Positions 11,906 to 22,226 of a DNA stretch of 64,000 nucleotides are shown piece after piece. The notes beneath the pieces were generated by a model that had not been told where the DNA came from, searched no databases, and saw nothing but the letters and a program-made list of their open reading frames with translations. The translations under genes and the position numbers were made by a program. Within the stretch, counting starts at the first letter, position 1; each line of letters opens with the position of its first letter. Source of the stretch: Camellia lanceoleosa (Eukaryota; Streptophyta; Magnoliopsida; Ericales; Theaceae); contig CM045770.1 of assembly GCA_025200525.1 (NCBI GenBank), positions 86,638,084 through 86,702,083 of the forward strand, written 5' to 3'.

Positions 11906-12640
11906 TCCAAAGCAACATGGGGAGAAATCAAATGAAATAAAATACAGCCAAAGCCATTACTTTTTCAAGCATATTTCTGAAAATACATGAGCATATTATC
12001 TATGCCAAAATGGGCAACATATCCAGAAAACATACAGAGGTGCACACGCACCATGATATAGCTAATTATTACCTACAATTTACACGTAACTAAAGTAAGT
12101 ATCAGTCACTGTGAATTCCATACATTTAATATTTCCTAAACTAGTCAGCCTCACACTTGCCTTCCATTTAACATACTTAGCACCAGGTTTTAAAGAATAC
12201 CACCAACCTCTTTCTATTCTATGCAATAGTCCCAAAATCATTTTAGGGCAAGTCTAGTAATTCATTGTCCCAAAAAGTACTTTACAAACAAAGCAGGCCA
12301 CTTGTAAATACATGCAAAACTATGAGTAATTACTTATAAATGCATTTTTCTGTGAAAATTTTTTTAAAATAAAAAATTAGTGACAACAGAAGCAAAAACA
12401 GACCCAACATCACTTCCATAGAACCATATGGTATGACAATCTAATAGCACATAACATATATCTTGTTTTGTGCAATACCAATTAAACAAGAGGAACCATT
12501 CCCCTGCATATCCAAGGCTAGCAATAACATGCTATTGTCATATTGTCCTTTAAGCCATATATAGTCATGATAGGAACCTAAGGCTTTCAAACGAATATAT
12601 TTATTAGTTTTATATTTTAGAAATCACAAGTCATTTTAAC
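11906..12640 (-). other. presumed intron 1 of the B-box pseudogene
   Basis: AT-rich, no coding potential recognised. It lies between the exon-2-like block and the exon-1 tail of the COL-like gene. Confidence 0.5.
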
Positions 12641-12723
12641 TTGGTGCATTATCAGATTGAGTAAGCTGGTCAACAATAGCTGGCAGGGGATCCATAGCAG
12701 CCACTGAAGAGAATGCCATCCAA

Positions 12724-12728
12724 ACAGC
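12724..12728 (+). other. left copia target site duplication
   Basis: ACAGC here is repeated at 17488-17492 right after the copia element. A 5-bp duplication is standard for Ty1/copia integrase. Confidence 0.93.
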
Positions 12729-12781
12729 TGTTAGGGAAAATCGATGATTCTCACAAGTAAATCAATCAATTTTCCCTAACA
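12729..12781 (+). repeat. collapsed copia 5' LTR, 53-bp hairpin-like remnant
   Basis: The first 41 bases are an inverted copy of the end of the 3' LTR (17447-17487 read in reverse complement, a few mismatches). The last 12 bases TTTTCCCTAACA are the direct copy of the same LTR end. The remnant therefore begins TGTTAGGGAAAA and ends TTTTCCCTAACA, an inverted pair, followed two bases later by a perfect primer site. All U3 and R sequences are missing, so this end can carry no normal promoter. Confidence 0.88.
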
Positions 12782-12783
12782 AC

Positions 12784-12795
12784 TGGTATCAGAGC
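12784..12795 (+). other. copia primer binding site
   Basis: TGGTATCAGAGC, the canonical initiator tRNA-Met primer site, two bases after the LTR-end sequence. Confidence 0.95.
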
Positions 12796-12898
12796 TTACG
12801 GTTTATTGGGGTTTATTTATTTGTGTAAATCAATGGAGGGAAATGTAGGTCGTATGTCTAGCTTCAATGGAAGCAATTGGGTAACTTGAAAAACTAAA

Positions 12899-15800
12899 AT
12901 GGAGGACCTATTATTTTGTAAAGACTTGTATGGACCTATTGAGAGTGATAGTGGCAAACCTGATGATATGAAAGATGATGAGTGGAAGAGGTTAAATCGA
13001 AAAGCTGTTGGTGTTATCCGTCAATGGATTGATGACAGTGTGTTTCCTCATGTTGCCACTGAAACTTCGGCACATGATTTATGGAAAAAATTAGAGAGTC
13101 TTTATGATAGAAAATCAGCTACAAATAAAGCATTTCTGTTTCGTAAGTTGGTTAATTTAAAATATAAAGAGGGCAGCCCTATACCGGAACATCTGAATGA
13201 AATAAAAAGTATTGTTAACCAACTTGCTTCTATGAAAATTATTTTTGATGATGAGTTGCAGGCTTTGATGCTACTTAGTTCCTTACCCGAAAGTTGGGAG
13301 ACTTTGGTTGTGACAGTTAGTAATTCGGCGCCCGATGGAGTTGTCACAATGGGCCAAGTCACCAATAGTTTGTTGAATGAAGAAACTAGAAGAAAATCAG
13401 CGGGTTCCTCTCATTCAGAAGCATTTGTTGTGAGAGGCCGAAGCAAAACAAGGGGGAGGAGTAAGACTTCTCATGGTTGTGATCAAAGCCGTGACAAATC
13501 AAAAGATGGTTCTTTTTCAAAGAAAGACATTGAGTGTTATTATTGTCATGAGAAAGGGCACATGAAGCGAAAATGTCGAAAGCTCAAGAATAAGGAGAAA
13601 AGGCGTGACAAAAGTGTGGATAAGAAGCAAGAAGACACAACGGCAGTTACTACCGATGATCTCATGGTCGTTTGTGAAGATGATTGTATCAATTTTGTGG
13701 GCCAAGAGAGCAATTGGGTGATTGATTCTGGTGCTTCTTTTCATGTGACTTCTCGAGTTGATTTCTTCACTACCTACACTGCAGGAGATTATGGTTCTGT
13801 TCGAATGGGTAATGAAGGTTTGTCCAAGATTATCGACATAGGTGATGTTTACTTGGAAACAAATTTAGGCTGCAAGTTGTTGCTTAAAGATGTGAGGCAT
13901 GTTCCCGACATTCGCCTTAATTTGATCTCTACTGGGAAACTAGATGATGAAGGCTTCAACAACAAATTTGGTGATGGAATATGGAAGCTCACAAAGGGTT
14001 CTTTGGTGGTGGCTAAGTGTAAGAAGACTCATACACTTTATTCGATGCAAGGAAAAATTTGTAAAGGTGTTGTCAATGCACTTGAAGATGATACTTCTAC
14101 CAAATTGTGGCACAAGCAGCTTGGTCATATGAGTGAAAAGGGGCTGCAAGTTTTGTTCAAGAAAGAACTTCTACCCGGTTTGAAAGGTACACATCTTAAA
14201 ACTTGTGTTCATTGTTTGGCGGGTAAACAACATAGAGTTTCTTTTCATAAAAATGTTGCTTCTAGAAAAGAAAAGGTTTTGGAGTTGATTCATTTGGATG
14301 TTTGTGGTCCTTTAAAAGTTAGAACACATGGTGGTGCACTTTATTTTGTTACTTTCATTGATGATTATTCAAAGAAAGTTTGGGCTTTTCTACTGAAAAC
14401 TAAAGATCAAGTTCTACAAGTATTTAAGCTTTTTCAGGCCATGGTTGAAAGAGAAATAGGGCAGAAATTGAAGTGCATCCGATCAGACAATGGTGGTGAA
14501 TACACTGGGCCATTTGATGAGTATTGTCGCAACCAAGGTATTTGGCACCAAAAGACAGTTAAGAAGACTCCTCAACAAAATGGCGTTACCGAGAGGATGA
14601 ACCGCACCATTGTGGAAAGAACAAGGTGTTTGCTTTCACAAGCTAAATTGACAAGATCCTTTTGGGGTGAGGCAATAAGTACAGCGGTTAACGTGATCAA
14701 TTTGTCTCCTTGCTATCCTTTGAATGGTGATGTTCCTGAAAGAGTTTGGACTAGCAAAGATGTGTCTTATGAGCACTTGAGAGTGTTTGGTTGCCGAGCT
14801 TTTGTTCACATTCCAAAGGATGAGAGGTCCAAGCTTGATAGTAAGTCAAGACAATGTATTTTTCTTGGCTATAGGCGTGATGAATTTGGGTATAGATTAT
14901 GGGATCCGGTCGACAAGAAAGTCATTCGAAGTCGTGATGTTGTGTTTCTTGAAAACCAAACAATTGAAGACTTTGGTAAAGGTGATCAACCGAAGCCAAA
15001 AACTAGTGATCTCATTGACATGGATCCATCTCCTTCATCTTCAGTTGATGATGAAAATGAGGGAGATGTGCAGCCACCTATTGAAGATGTAGAGAATGAT
15101 ACTAATCCTAATGAAGTTGAGCTAGAAATTGAGGAAGAGCATCCAACTCAAGAACCGCCACCACAACTTGAGTTGAGGAAATCTACAAGGGACCGACAAC
15201 TTTCAAGAAAGTATCCTCCCAATGAATTTGTGTTGATTTCCAATCAAGGGGAGCCGGAGAGTTACCAAGAAGCAATTGAGCATGCAAAGAAAGATGATTG
15301 GAAAAAGGCCATGGAAGAGGAGATGAACTCCTTACTTGAAAATCACACCTATGACTTAGTGAAGTTGCCTAAGGGGAGGAAAATTCTGAAAAATAAGTGG
15401 GTTTTCAAATTGAAGAATGATAGGAAGAATCTGAGGTACAAAGCACGTCTTGTTGTGAAAGGCTTTGGGCAAAAGAAAGGTATTGACTTTGACGAGATTT
15501 TCTCACAGGTTGTAAAGATGTCTTCTATTCGGGTTGTACTTGGCATGGCTGCAAGTATGAACCTTGAAGTTGAGCAATTTGATGTGAAGACCGCATTTCT
15601 TCATGGTGATCTTGAAGAAGAAATTTACATGGAGCAACCGGAAGGTTTTGTAGAGAAAGGGAAAGAGAAATTTGTTTGCAAATTGAAGAAAAGTTTGTAT
15701 GGCCTCAAGCAAGCTCCACGGCAATGGTACAAAAAATTTGACTCTTTCATGATGAATAATAGTTTTTCTAAAACCACTTCGGACCATTGTGTGTTTGTGA

Positions 15801-16810
15801 AAAATTTTCCAGATGGCAAATTTATTATTCTTTTGCTTTATGTTGATGACATGTTAATTGTGGGTCAAGATTCTACCATGATTAACAGGTTGAAATTGGA
15901 GTTGAGCAAGTCTTTTGCTATGGAAGATTTGGGACCGGCAAAGCAAATACTTGATATGAAAATTGTTCATGATCGCAAAGAGGGACTGATTTGGTTGTCT
16001 CAAGAAAGCTACATTGAGAAAGGTCTTGAGAGGTTCAACATGAATAAAGCAAAGCCGGTTGGTTGTCCACTTGCAGGTCACTTCAAACTTAGTTCGAATC
16101 AATGTTCTACAAGTGAGAAAGACAAAGAAGAGATGTTGAAAGTTACTTATGCTTCAGCAGTTGGTTCTTTGATGTACGCCATGGTTTGTACAAGGCCGGA
16201 TATTGCTCACGCCGTTGGTGTGGTGAGTCGTTTTCTCTCTAATCCGAGTAAAGAACATTGGGCAGCGGTAAAATGGATTCTAAGGTATCTTCGAGGGACT
16301 TCGAAGGTGTGTTTGTGTTTTGGGGATGGTAAGCCGATGCTTGATGGGTTCACAGATTCTGACATGGCTGGTGATGTTGATTCTAGGAAATCTACTTCGG
16401 GGTATTTGATGACTTTTGCAGGGGGAGCTGTGGCATGGCAATCTAAATTACAAAAATGTGTTGCTCTCTCAACTACTGAAGCTGAATTTATTGCCATTAC
16501 GGAAGCTTGCAAAGAAGAGTTATGGTTGAAGAAATTTTTGCAAGAGTTGGGTTTGAAGCAAGAAAAGTATGTGCTTTATTGTGATAGTCAAAGTGCTATT
16601 CACTTGAGCAAAAATTCTACTTTTCATTCGAGATCGAAACACATTGATGTGAGATACCATTGGATTCGCAATGTGTTAGATTCGAAATTGTTACAACTCG
16701 AAAAGGTTCACACATATGATAATATTTCAGATATGTTGACAAAGACTTTGTCGAGGGACAAATATTTAAAGTGTCGAAGTTTGGTGGGTATGGTTGATGT
16801 CTCCACCTAA
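12899..16810 (+). CDS. gag-pol: copia gag-pol polyprotein, 1303 aa open frame
   Basis: The natural start is probably the in-frame ATG at 12833, but codon 19 there is TGA (12887-12889), where TGG would encode Trp in a typical gag N-terminus; the frame then runs open from Met 12899. Along the 1303 residues: gag domain (1-200), CCHC knuckle CYYCHEKGHMKRKC (about 213), protease WVIDSGASFHVTS (about 272), integrase zinc region and core (LDVCGPL, FIDDYSKKVWAF, RSDNGGEY, PQQNGVTERMNRT; about 400-570), RT (FDVKTAFLHGDLEEEIYM, LLYVDDMLIV near 980), RNase H (TDSDMAGDVDSRKSTSGYL, STTEAEFIA near 1190, HIDVRYHWIR). Length and motifs are complete, so apart from the nonsense codon the protein looks functional. 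Probably of the Tork/Tnt1-like group (uncertain). Confidence 0.96.
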   Translation: MEDLLFCKDLYGPIESDSGKPDDMKDDEWKRLNRKAVGVIRQWIDDSVFPHVATETSAHDLWKKLESLYDRKSATNKAFLFRKLVNLKYKEGSPIPEHLNEIKSIVNQLASMKIIFDDELQALMLLSSLPESWETLVVTVSNSAPDGVVTMGQVTNSLLNEETRRKSAGSSHSEAFVVRGRSKTRGRSKTSHGCDQSRDKSKDGSFSKKDIECYYCHEKGHMKRKCRKLKNKEKRRDKSVDKKQEDTTAVTTDDLMVVCEDDCINFVGQESNWVIDSGASFHVTSRVDFFTTYTAGDYGSVRMGNEGLSKIIDIGDVYLETNLGCKLLLKDVRHVPDIRLNLISTGKLDDEGFNNKFGDGIWKLTKGSLVVAKCKKTHTLYSMQGKICKGVVNALEDDTSTKLWHKQLGHMSEKGLQVLFKKELLPGLKGTHLKTCVHCLAGKQHRVSFHKNVASRKEKVLELIHLDVCGPLKVRTHGGALYFVTFIDDYSKKVWAFLLKTKDQVLQVFKLFQAMVEREIGQKLKCIRSDNGGEYTGPFDEYCRNQGIWHQKTVKKTPQQNGVTERMNRTIVERTRCLLSQAKLTRSFWGEAISTAVNVINLSPCYPLNGDVPERVWTSKDVSYEHLRVFGCRAFVHIPKDERSKLDSKSRQCIFLGYRRDEFGYRLWDPVDKKVIRSRDVVFLENQTIEDFGKGDQPKPKTSDLIDMDPSPSSSVDDENEGDVQPPIEDVENDTNPNEVELEIEEEHPTQEPPPQLELRKSTRDRQLSRKYPPNEFVLISNQGEPESYQEAIEHAKKDDWKKAMEEEMNSLLENHTYDLVKLPKGRKILKNKWVFKLKNDRKNLRYKARLVVKGFGQKKGIDFDEIFSQVVKMSSIRVVLGMAASMNLEVEQFDVKTAFLHGDLEEEIYMEQPEGFVEKGKEKFVCKLKKSLYGLKQAPRQWYKKFDSFMMNNSFSKTTSDHCVFVKNFPDGKFIILLLYVDDMLIVGQDSTMINRLKLELSKSFAMEDLGPAKQILDMKIVHDRKEGLIWLSQESYIEKGLERFNMNKAKPVGCPLAGHFKLSSNQCSTSEKDKEEMLKVTYASAVGSLMYAMVCTRPDIAHAVGVVSRFLSNPSKEHWAAVKWILRYLRGTSKVCLCFGDGKPMLDGFTDSDMAGDVDSRKSTSGYLMTFAGGAVAWQSKLQKCVALSTTEAEFIAITEACKEELWLKKFLQELGLKQEKYVLYCDSQSAIHLSKNSTFHSRSKHIDVRYHWIRNVLDSKLLQLEKVHTYDNISDMLTKTLSRDKYLKCRSLVGMVDVST

Positions 16811-16827
16811 GTCGGTAGGGGGAGAAT
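16811..16827 (+). other. copia polypurine tract
   Basis: GTAGGGGGAGAAT directly before the 3' LTR, after the TAA stop at 16808-16810. Confidence 0.85.
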
Positions 16828-17487
16828 TGTTGGGTATACCTCCTTATTGGAGTGTGAGACCCAATTGGTTTTGGAAAAAGATTTTAATTTGGTTTAGTAT
16901 TAATTATAATATATTTTTATATATTATATTTAATTTGTGGAGACCTAATCTAATTTGGAAATAACTAAAATTTTGAGAAGAAAACCCTAGATTCAAAATT
17001 TTTGGTGTATTGTTTTTTTCCCAAGAAAAACGGCAGCAACTATTTGTTGATTCAATCTTGGTACATGTGCTACCAATTGATTCAAGGTTTGTTTTTTCAA
17101 AAGCACTATTATTTGGTGGCTGGTGTGTGGAATTTTCTTCACTTCGTTTCGGCTGTTTTGGTGGAGTTGATTTGGGTTATTTTTTTGGGTCTTCTATAAC
17201 TCTGATTCTGAAGATTTTGATTCTTCTATTTGGTGAGATCTTTCCTCTTGTTTATTTGTGATTATTTGGAATTCACCTAAGGGTGGTTTGTGAGACCACT
17301 CTGTCTCGTTTGTAATCGCTTGGAACTTATTTGGTTGATAGTGGAATCGGATTTCGATCCTGTGGACGTACCTCACATTGAGGAAACCACGTAAAATTTT
17401 TGTGTTGCCTTTGATTTAATTTTTCCGCATTAGTTTTTATTCCCATTGATTGATTTACTTGTGGGGAATCACATATTTTCCCTAACA
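16828..17487 (+). repeat. copia 3' LTR, 660 bp
   Basis: Begins TGTTGGGTATACC, ends TTTTCCCTAACA, and is followed by the second ACAGC duplication (17488-17492). AT-rich stretches near 16890-16940 could hold the U3 promoter. It is the only complete LTR of the element. Confidence 0.93.
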
Positions 17488-17965
17488 ACAGCATTCTTCA
17501 CGTACTTGACGCAGCAAATGGTCATCACCATTTCCATCTGTCACGCCCAGTAAACCGCTTCTTTGCTCACGACTAGGAACATCCACAGAAGAGGATTCTA
17601 AAACAAATGACCAGATCTTTGAAAGTTCTTCTACTGAAGGACAGCCAGAATAACAATTGATGGTCTGCCTCTTGTGTCCTGAAGCTGAAGTACAACTGAC
17701 ATGCCCAATCCAATAACAGTTTGGACAAAAGGAGATCTCCTCTTCAATACACCTTATTATTGTAAGTTGAGAATTGCATCTTTCACACACACGAGTCCTC
17801 GAATGGCACCTCGAAATAACATTTGTAGAGTGAACATTCGATCACGGAGAAACATAAGCAAGCATTATCAGATTGGCAATACACCATGGATCTTTGATCT
17901 CTACAAAGATCACATAATTGGCCTATTTTCAAAGAACCAATAAGATTATGTTGGCTGCAACCCAA

Positions 17966-18732
17966 ACCAAACTAAGAGGAGAATCTTATATAAAAACAAC
18001 TAAAAACTATTAGAAAAATATAATTAAAACACATGAAATAAACTTCTTGACACACTAGAACTCCACTAGAAGTTTACAGAACCTACATGGCTACAATGGA
18101 AGAGCCAAATTAACTTTTGTGGTTCAAAATAGGAAATTATATCCATAAAATGTTTTTAATTGTCTCTTAAAATCTCCTCCAACATATAAACACAGATACA
18201 GGCTCACCTCACATATTAGGTAGAATTATTCACAAAGATTACATGGTTCGGGTATAAAAATATAGCAAAGAGTTCATTCCATGAAACCTAATTTAACAAG
18301 GAAAATGTTATACAACCAACCTTATGTACATTCCTTTTAACAAACTAATGTGGCTTGCAATAACAAAGTATTGAATTTTGAAATAAACCCACTAAAATTA
18401 AAGGCTAAATTACACCAACCTCCGTTCAGATTTGGAGAAAATATAATAGGCCACATAAGTTTAGCATAATTGCATTGAACTCTCTTAAGATTTTAATTCA
18501 CATAACATATCCCATTTTCATCAAAAATTCAATAATCGTACTAATGAAAAATGATATTGTTATCTCTTTTACATTGAAATATATATAGATATATATTTTT
18601 TACCTTATTTATTTTTATATTTTCACACTATCTGCATTCGTTCCGATCCTTTTTGCCTTAATAAAAAAAAGTCAGTGTAATTATATCAAAAATATAAAAC
18701 TTATTGTATTTTTTCTAACAACCCCGCTAGGT
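17966..18732. other. AT-rich spacer upstream of the B-box pseudogene
   Basis: No coding sequence recognised. As the B-box gene reads leftward from 17965, this may be its old leader/promoter. Confidence 0.4.
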
Positions 18733-19305
18733 AGCTTGAAAAATTAGAGGCTCGAGTAGTCCAAAATCCCAAAACAACGTCATTTTGGATTTTTTTTTTT
18801 TTGTTCTTCGTTTCCATAACTCACAGAAGAAGAAGAAAGAAGAGGAGAGGAGAGGAGATGAAAGAGATAGAGCAAAGAGATTCAAACCCAAAAATCAAAA
18901 TCAAAACCACACAAATCAAAGCCAAAAATCAAACCCAGAGAGATTCAAATCAAAACCAAAAATCAAACCCACAAATCAAAACCAATTAGAAAGAGTGATA
19001 CACAAAAAGGGAGATACAGAAAGAGAGAGAGATACACAGAACAGAGGGATATATACACAGATCAATACAGATCTGTGTATACACACACAGATCTATCTGT
19101 GCATACACAGATCTGTGGAGGCGGCACCGGTGATGGCGGTGCCGATAGGTCTCTTTGTTCCCCCTTCCTTTTCTCTCTTCCTCTCTCTTCTCTCTCTTTC
19201 TCTTTTCCTCACTCCTTCTGTTTCACAGATAAAAGAAAGGGGAAAAAAAAATCAAAACGACGTCATTTTGAATTCAAGCAACTCGAGCCTCGGAAATTTT
19301 GAGCT
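18733..19305. mobile_element. candidate non-autonomous TIR element (Mutator-like?), about 570 bp
   Basis: The left 60 bases and the inverted right 60 bases align at roughly three quarters identity. They share the blocks GAGGCTCGAGT and an ACGTCATTTTG/ACGTCGTTTTG box. The interior is purine- and CT-rich with repeats of AAAATCAAA and (AC)/(GA) runs. Open frames in it are low-complexity and not protein-like. No clear target duplication was found, so borders and superfamily are uncertain. Confidence 0.5.
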
Positions 19306-20112
19306 CTGAAACATTTTTCTTTTTCTAAACTTTAGAAGACAATACAATTTATCCAAAACAAAATTATAATAACAAATTAGCTGTCACATTAGTTGTTTGT
19401 ATGACATTACTCCTAAACAAAATATAAACATATGGAATCTGATTATATTCTAGAAAAGCACTCACAGTAGTAACTCAAAGCACCAACAACCAAAAAGTCC
19501 AGCTCGAAAATAAAATAAAGACAATAAATAGAGAACAAATCTCTATAAGAAAAGAAAAGCCCTTCAATTTTTTCATAATCCAGATTTAAAGGAAATGGCT
19601 CCTATCCTCCATAACCCTTCATATTCTATTTTGTAGGTCTCATCCCTGGCCTATAACAATAATCAGAACAGTTATGCAAAAAAATCAATTCTTCAGTCAT
19701 CACTACTAAACACACAAATGAATAAAGTACATTTTTATTTTTATTTTTTAAATGGACGACAAATATGAATTTAAACTTAACCCGTTCATATTATAAAACA
19801 AAATACGATTTGTTTATATATTCATCAATATCGGATAAAGTAAGTTTTTGCACGTAATGTTTCCAACAAAATTAAGTATGAAACATAATGGTATGGAGAG
19901 AAGTCATTCCCAATTAAAAAATAGTAAGAAAGGGAAAGATAGAGGAATTGAAATAGCATTAAAGTAGCAAAAATGATGCCTGAATTGAAGATCCTTCCAG
20001 AGGTGAAGAGAGGAGAGAAAGAGAATCGAAACACATTGGGGTCTTCTTCTCTTGAGAATGAGAAAAAGCAAAGTATGTCTCTGAAACTTATTAACATTTT
20101 CTCAGCATCAAC
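19306..20112. other. AT-rich non-coding spacer
   Basis: No gene recognised. The block near 19960-20060 read in reverse is pyrimidine-rich and leader-like, and could be a 5' UTR exon of the B-box gene; this is speculative. Confidence 0.35.
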
Positions 20113-20588
20113 GAGCGTTTGGTAAAATTTTAGAATTATGATATGATAATAGAGTTATATTTTGAGTTTGTGAGTTTTGAAATTATAATTTGAGTGTGGA
20201 AAATTTGTTTGGTTATGAGTTTTAAATTGAGTTTGGAATAATTGATATGACATATGATATTTGATTCAAAAACTATAACTTATAACTAAACACTCAATTT
20301 AAAATTCTATTCAAAACTCATAAAAAAAATTTAAAAGTTCAGAAAATATTTTTATTTAATATATAAAAAGTGACAGGTGTCAATTGTAAAAAGAAAAAAA
20401 TACACTATTTCGGTCAACAGGCCGGACGTTCGGAAGAACGACCGGATAGGCCAAATTTCAAAATTCAAATCCCTTTTGAAACGAGTTTTCAGAAGTGATG
20501 TAGAATTAATTTTTAAAAGTTGTAACTAAACATTATACTCAGATATGGGTGTCGAGTCATGATTTGAACTCCGCACCAAACACAGCCT
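20113..20588. mobile_element. possible MITE with GTTTGGT-type ends
   Basis: Left edge CGAGCGTTTGGT and right edge ACCAAACACAGCC are imperfect inverted ends of the common plant GTTTGGT class. The interior holds internally repeated AACTCA/TTTGAG-like stretches and no frame. No target duplication could be fixed. Confidence 0.4.
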
Positions 20589-21832
20589 AAATTTTTTTTT
20601 ATATATTTAGTTGAAAGAATGTAAAAAATATATGCAAAATATTCGTGTAAAAATGTAACCAAAATACACTTTTCTGTGGAGTGCATGAAGAAACAATAGA
20701 CTGATCCCGTTCGGTCCGGGCCCGGGCTGGGTTAGGTTAGGTTAGGCTAGGCTAAGCTTATACTGTTCTATTTGCATTTAAATAATAATTCATATCTAAG
20801 TCCCGTTCCGGTTCAACACCATACTTATTTAGGCATTTCATGCTCAATTTTAAAATAAAAATAAAAAATTAAATCTCTAATTCACTAATTTAGCTCATTG
20901 TATATGGATTATTTATTATTTATTTTTATCTTCAAGTACTAGTAAGTTATTTCGGACCTTTAAATAATTATTTAAATTTAAAATATTAACAAAAAATTCA
21001 ATTGTAAAATAAATATAATTTCTTAACAAACATTTCATTCTAGGGATTTTTATTTATAAATCCTATTTTATCCATTGGTATTCATTAAAGTCCCATCACT
21101 TTTTTCTTAATCAATGAAATCCCATTATATAAGTTGTTTGGAAGACGTCACTTTTTAGCAACATTTGATATATTTTTACCCTTATTTATGTGAAAATACA
21201 AATCTAAGAAAGTCAACTATTATTATTATTATATATTTTTTATGTTTCAAACTTTAAAATTTCATAATTTTTTATGTATACATCTGTTTTGATAAAAATT
21301 TACATGTTTTAAAATTACTCAATGAGATTTATCAAACAATATCTCACTTGAATATCAAAAAAAAAAACTTCACGTTTTTTTTTTTTGAATTTGAAAGTAT
21401 GAAAATTTTCACTTCTAAAATTTTATATTTTTTGAGAAATGTTTTTAAAATTTTACATACTTTTTGAATTAACAAATTTTAAAATCTCAATTTCTTATAT
21501 AGAGTGAAATTTTACATACTGTAAATGTAAAATAAATTAAATTTCACAGTATCATATGAAGTCTTAAAGATATTTTATAAAATTAATAATTTTTTATTGA
21601 ATGACTTTTGTAATTCTATGAATAAGAAAGATCTGAATATTTTTTTGAAAAGTAGTGAATATACACACTAGTTTTTACACTTTTTAGAAACTAAAAGGGA
21701 GATTTATGTCGAACAGTGGCCGAGCTAAACTAACACGGAGCCTGGTATTGGGCCAAGTTAAACCAACATGAAGCATGGTGTTGCTAAACCAACACCAAGT
21801 GTGGTATTAGGCCGAACTAAACTAACACATAG
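20589..21832. other. AT-rich spacer grading into degenerate CCGAGCTAAA repeats
   Basis: No gene. It has a short GGTTAGGTTAGGTTAGG run near 20730-20745 and, from about 21700, degenerate repeats containing GGCCGAGCTAAACTAACAC and CATGGTGTT-like words that continue beyond the MITE at 22227. The latter may be old LTR or satellite sequence. Confidence 0.45.
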
Positions 21833-22221
21833 GGGGTGTTTGGGAAGCCTTGGGTTGGGCTATTTTAGCCTCAAATGAGAAAATAGCCAAAAAGCCTCAC
21901 TTGTGCATGATTTTCAAAAAAAAAATAAAAAAATAAAGTCAAATGATTACGGCTGCTGCAGCAACATAGCCTACACTGCCACCAACAGTGTAGGCTACAG
22001 ACAGGTTTAATTACAATATTACCTCTACACAGCAATTTCGGAAAAGATAAAGTCAGGGACAAATTTGTCATTTCAATTTAAACATCATTTCAAATCCATT
22101 TTCTAATATAATAACTCAAATAAAAATTCATCTCATCTTCCCAAACACAAAAACTAAAATAGCCTACTAAAATAGCAAAATAGTCAAAAAGCCTAAAAAA
22201 TAGCCACTTCCCAAACGAAGC
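21833..22221. mobile_element. MITE, 389 bp, with 5-bp target duplication
   Basis: Ends GGGGTGTTTGGGAAG and, inverted, GCTTCGTTTGGGAAG, with continuing similarity into GGCTATTTT. CATAG lies on both sides (21828-21832 and 22222-22226). There is no coding capacity. It is inserted in the degenerate CCGAGCTAAA repeat region, whose two halves flank it. Superfamily unresolved. Confidence 0.72.
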
Positions 22222-22226
22222 CATAG

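Larger units (their letters stand above)
12729..17487 (+). mobile_element. Ty1/copia retrotransposon, nearly intact coding region, abnormal 5' LTR
   Basis: Seen: 5-bp duplication ACAGC on both sides, primer site TGGTATCAGAGC at 12784-12795, one long polyprotein frame, polypurine tract, and a 660-bp 3' LTR. Domain order protease-integrase-RT-RNase H defines copia. The left end is only 53 bp instead of about 660 bp (described separately). The element sits in exon 1 of a B-box gene in the opposite orientation to it. Confidence 0.96.
11763..17965 (-). pseudogene. CONSTANS-like/B-box (COL9/COL10 type) transcription factor, disrupted by copia
   Basis: Family role: B-box zinc-finger nuclear regulators of flowering and light responses. 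Exon 1 starts at 17965: B-box 1 reads [20 protein letters not shown], then two small deletions near 17835-17845 throw the frame out. B-box 2 (17790-17640) reads [24 protein letters not shown] and ASGHKRQTINCYSGCPS; the family Asp before WIGH is Tyr here. The copia element splits exon 1 at 17488/12728, and its remaining tail (about 12641-12728) reads AVWMAFSSVAAMDPLPA in a shifted frame. Exon 2 (about 11763-11905) reads NMDDLDLNLKNYEEL and GDDINTQCAFA, the conserved middle segment of COL9/10 proteins, preceded by a TGA. No CCT domain is in view. With frameshifts, a stop and an insertion, it is a pseudogene. Confidence 0.85.

Noticed and set aside
18785..19309. 174-codon plus-strand open frame
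   Set aside because: Composition follows purine, CAAAA and CT repeats of the TIR element; no protein-like conservation.
20725..20750. Telomere-like GGTTAGG repeats
   Set aside because: Only three units of GGTTA and then decay; the plant telomere unit is TTTAGGG, so it is not an interstitial telomere.
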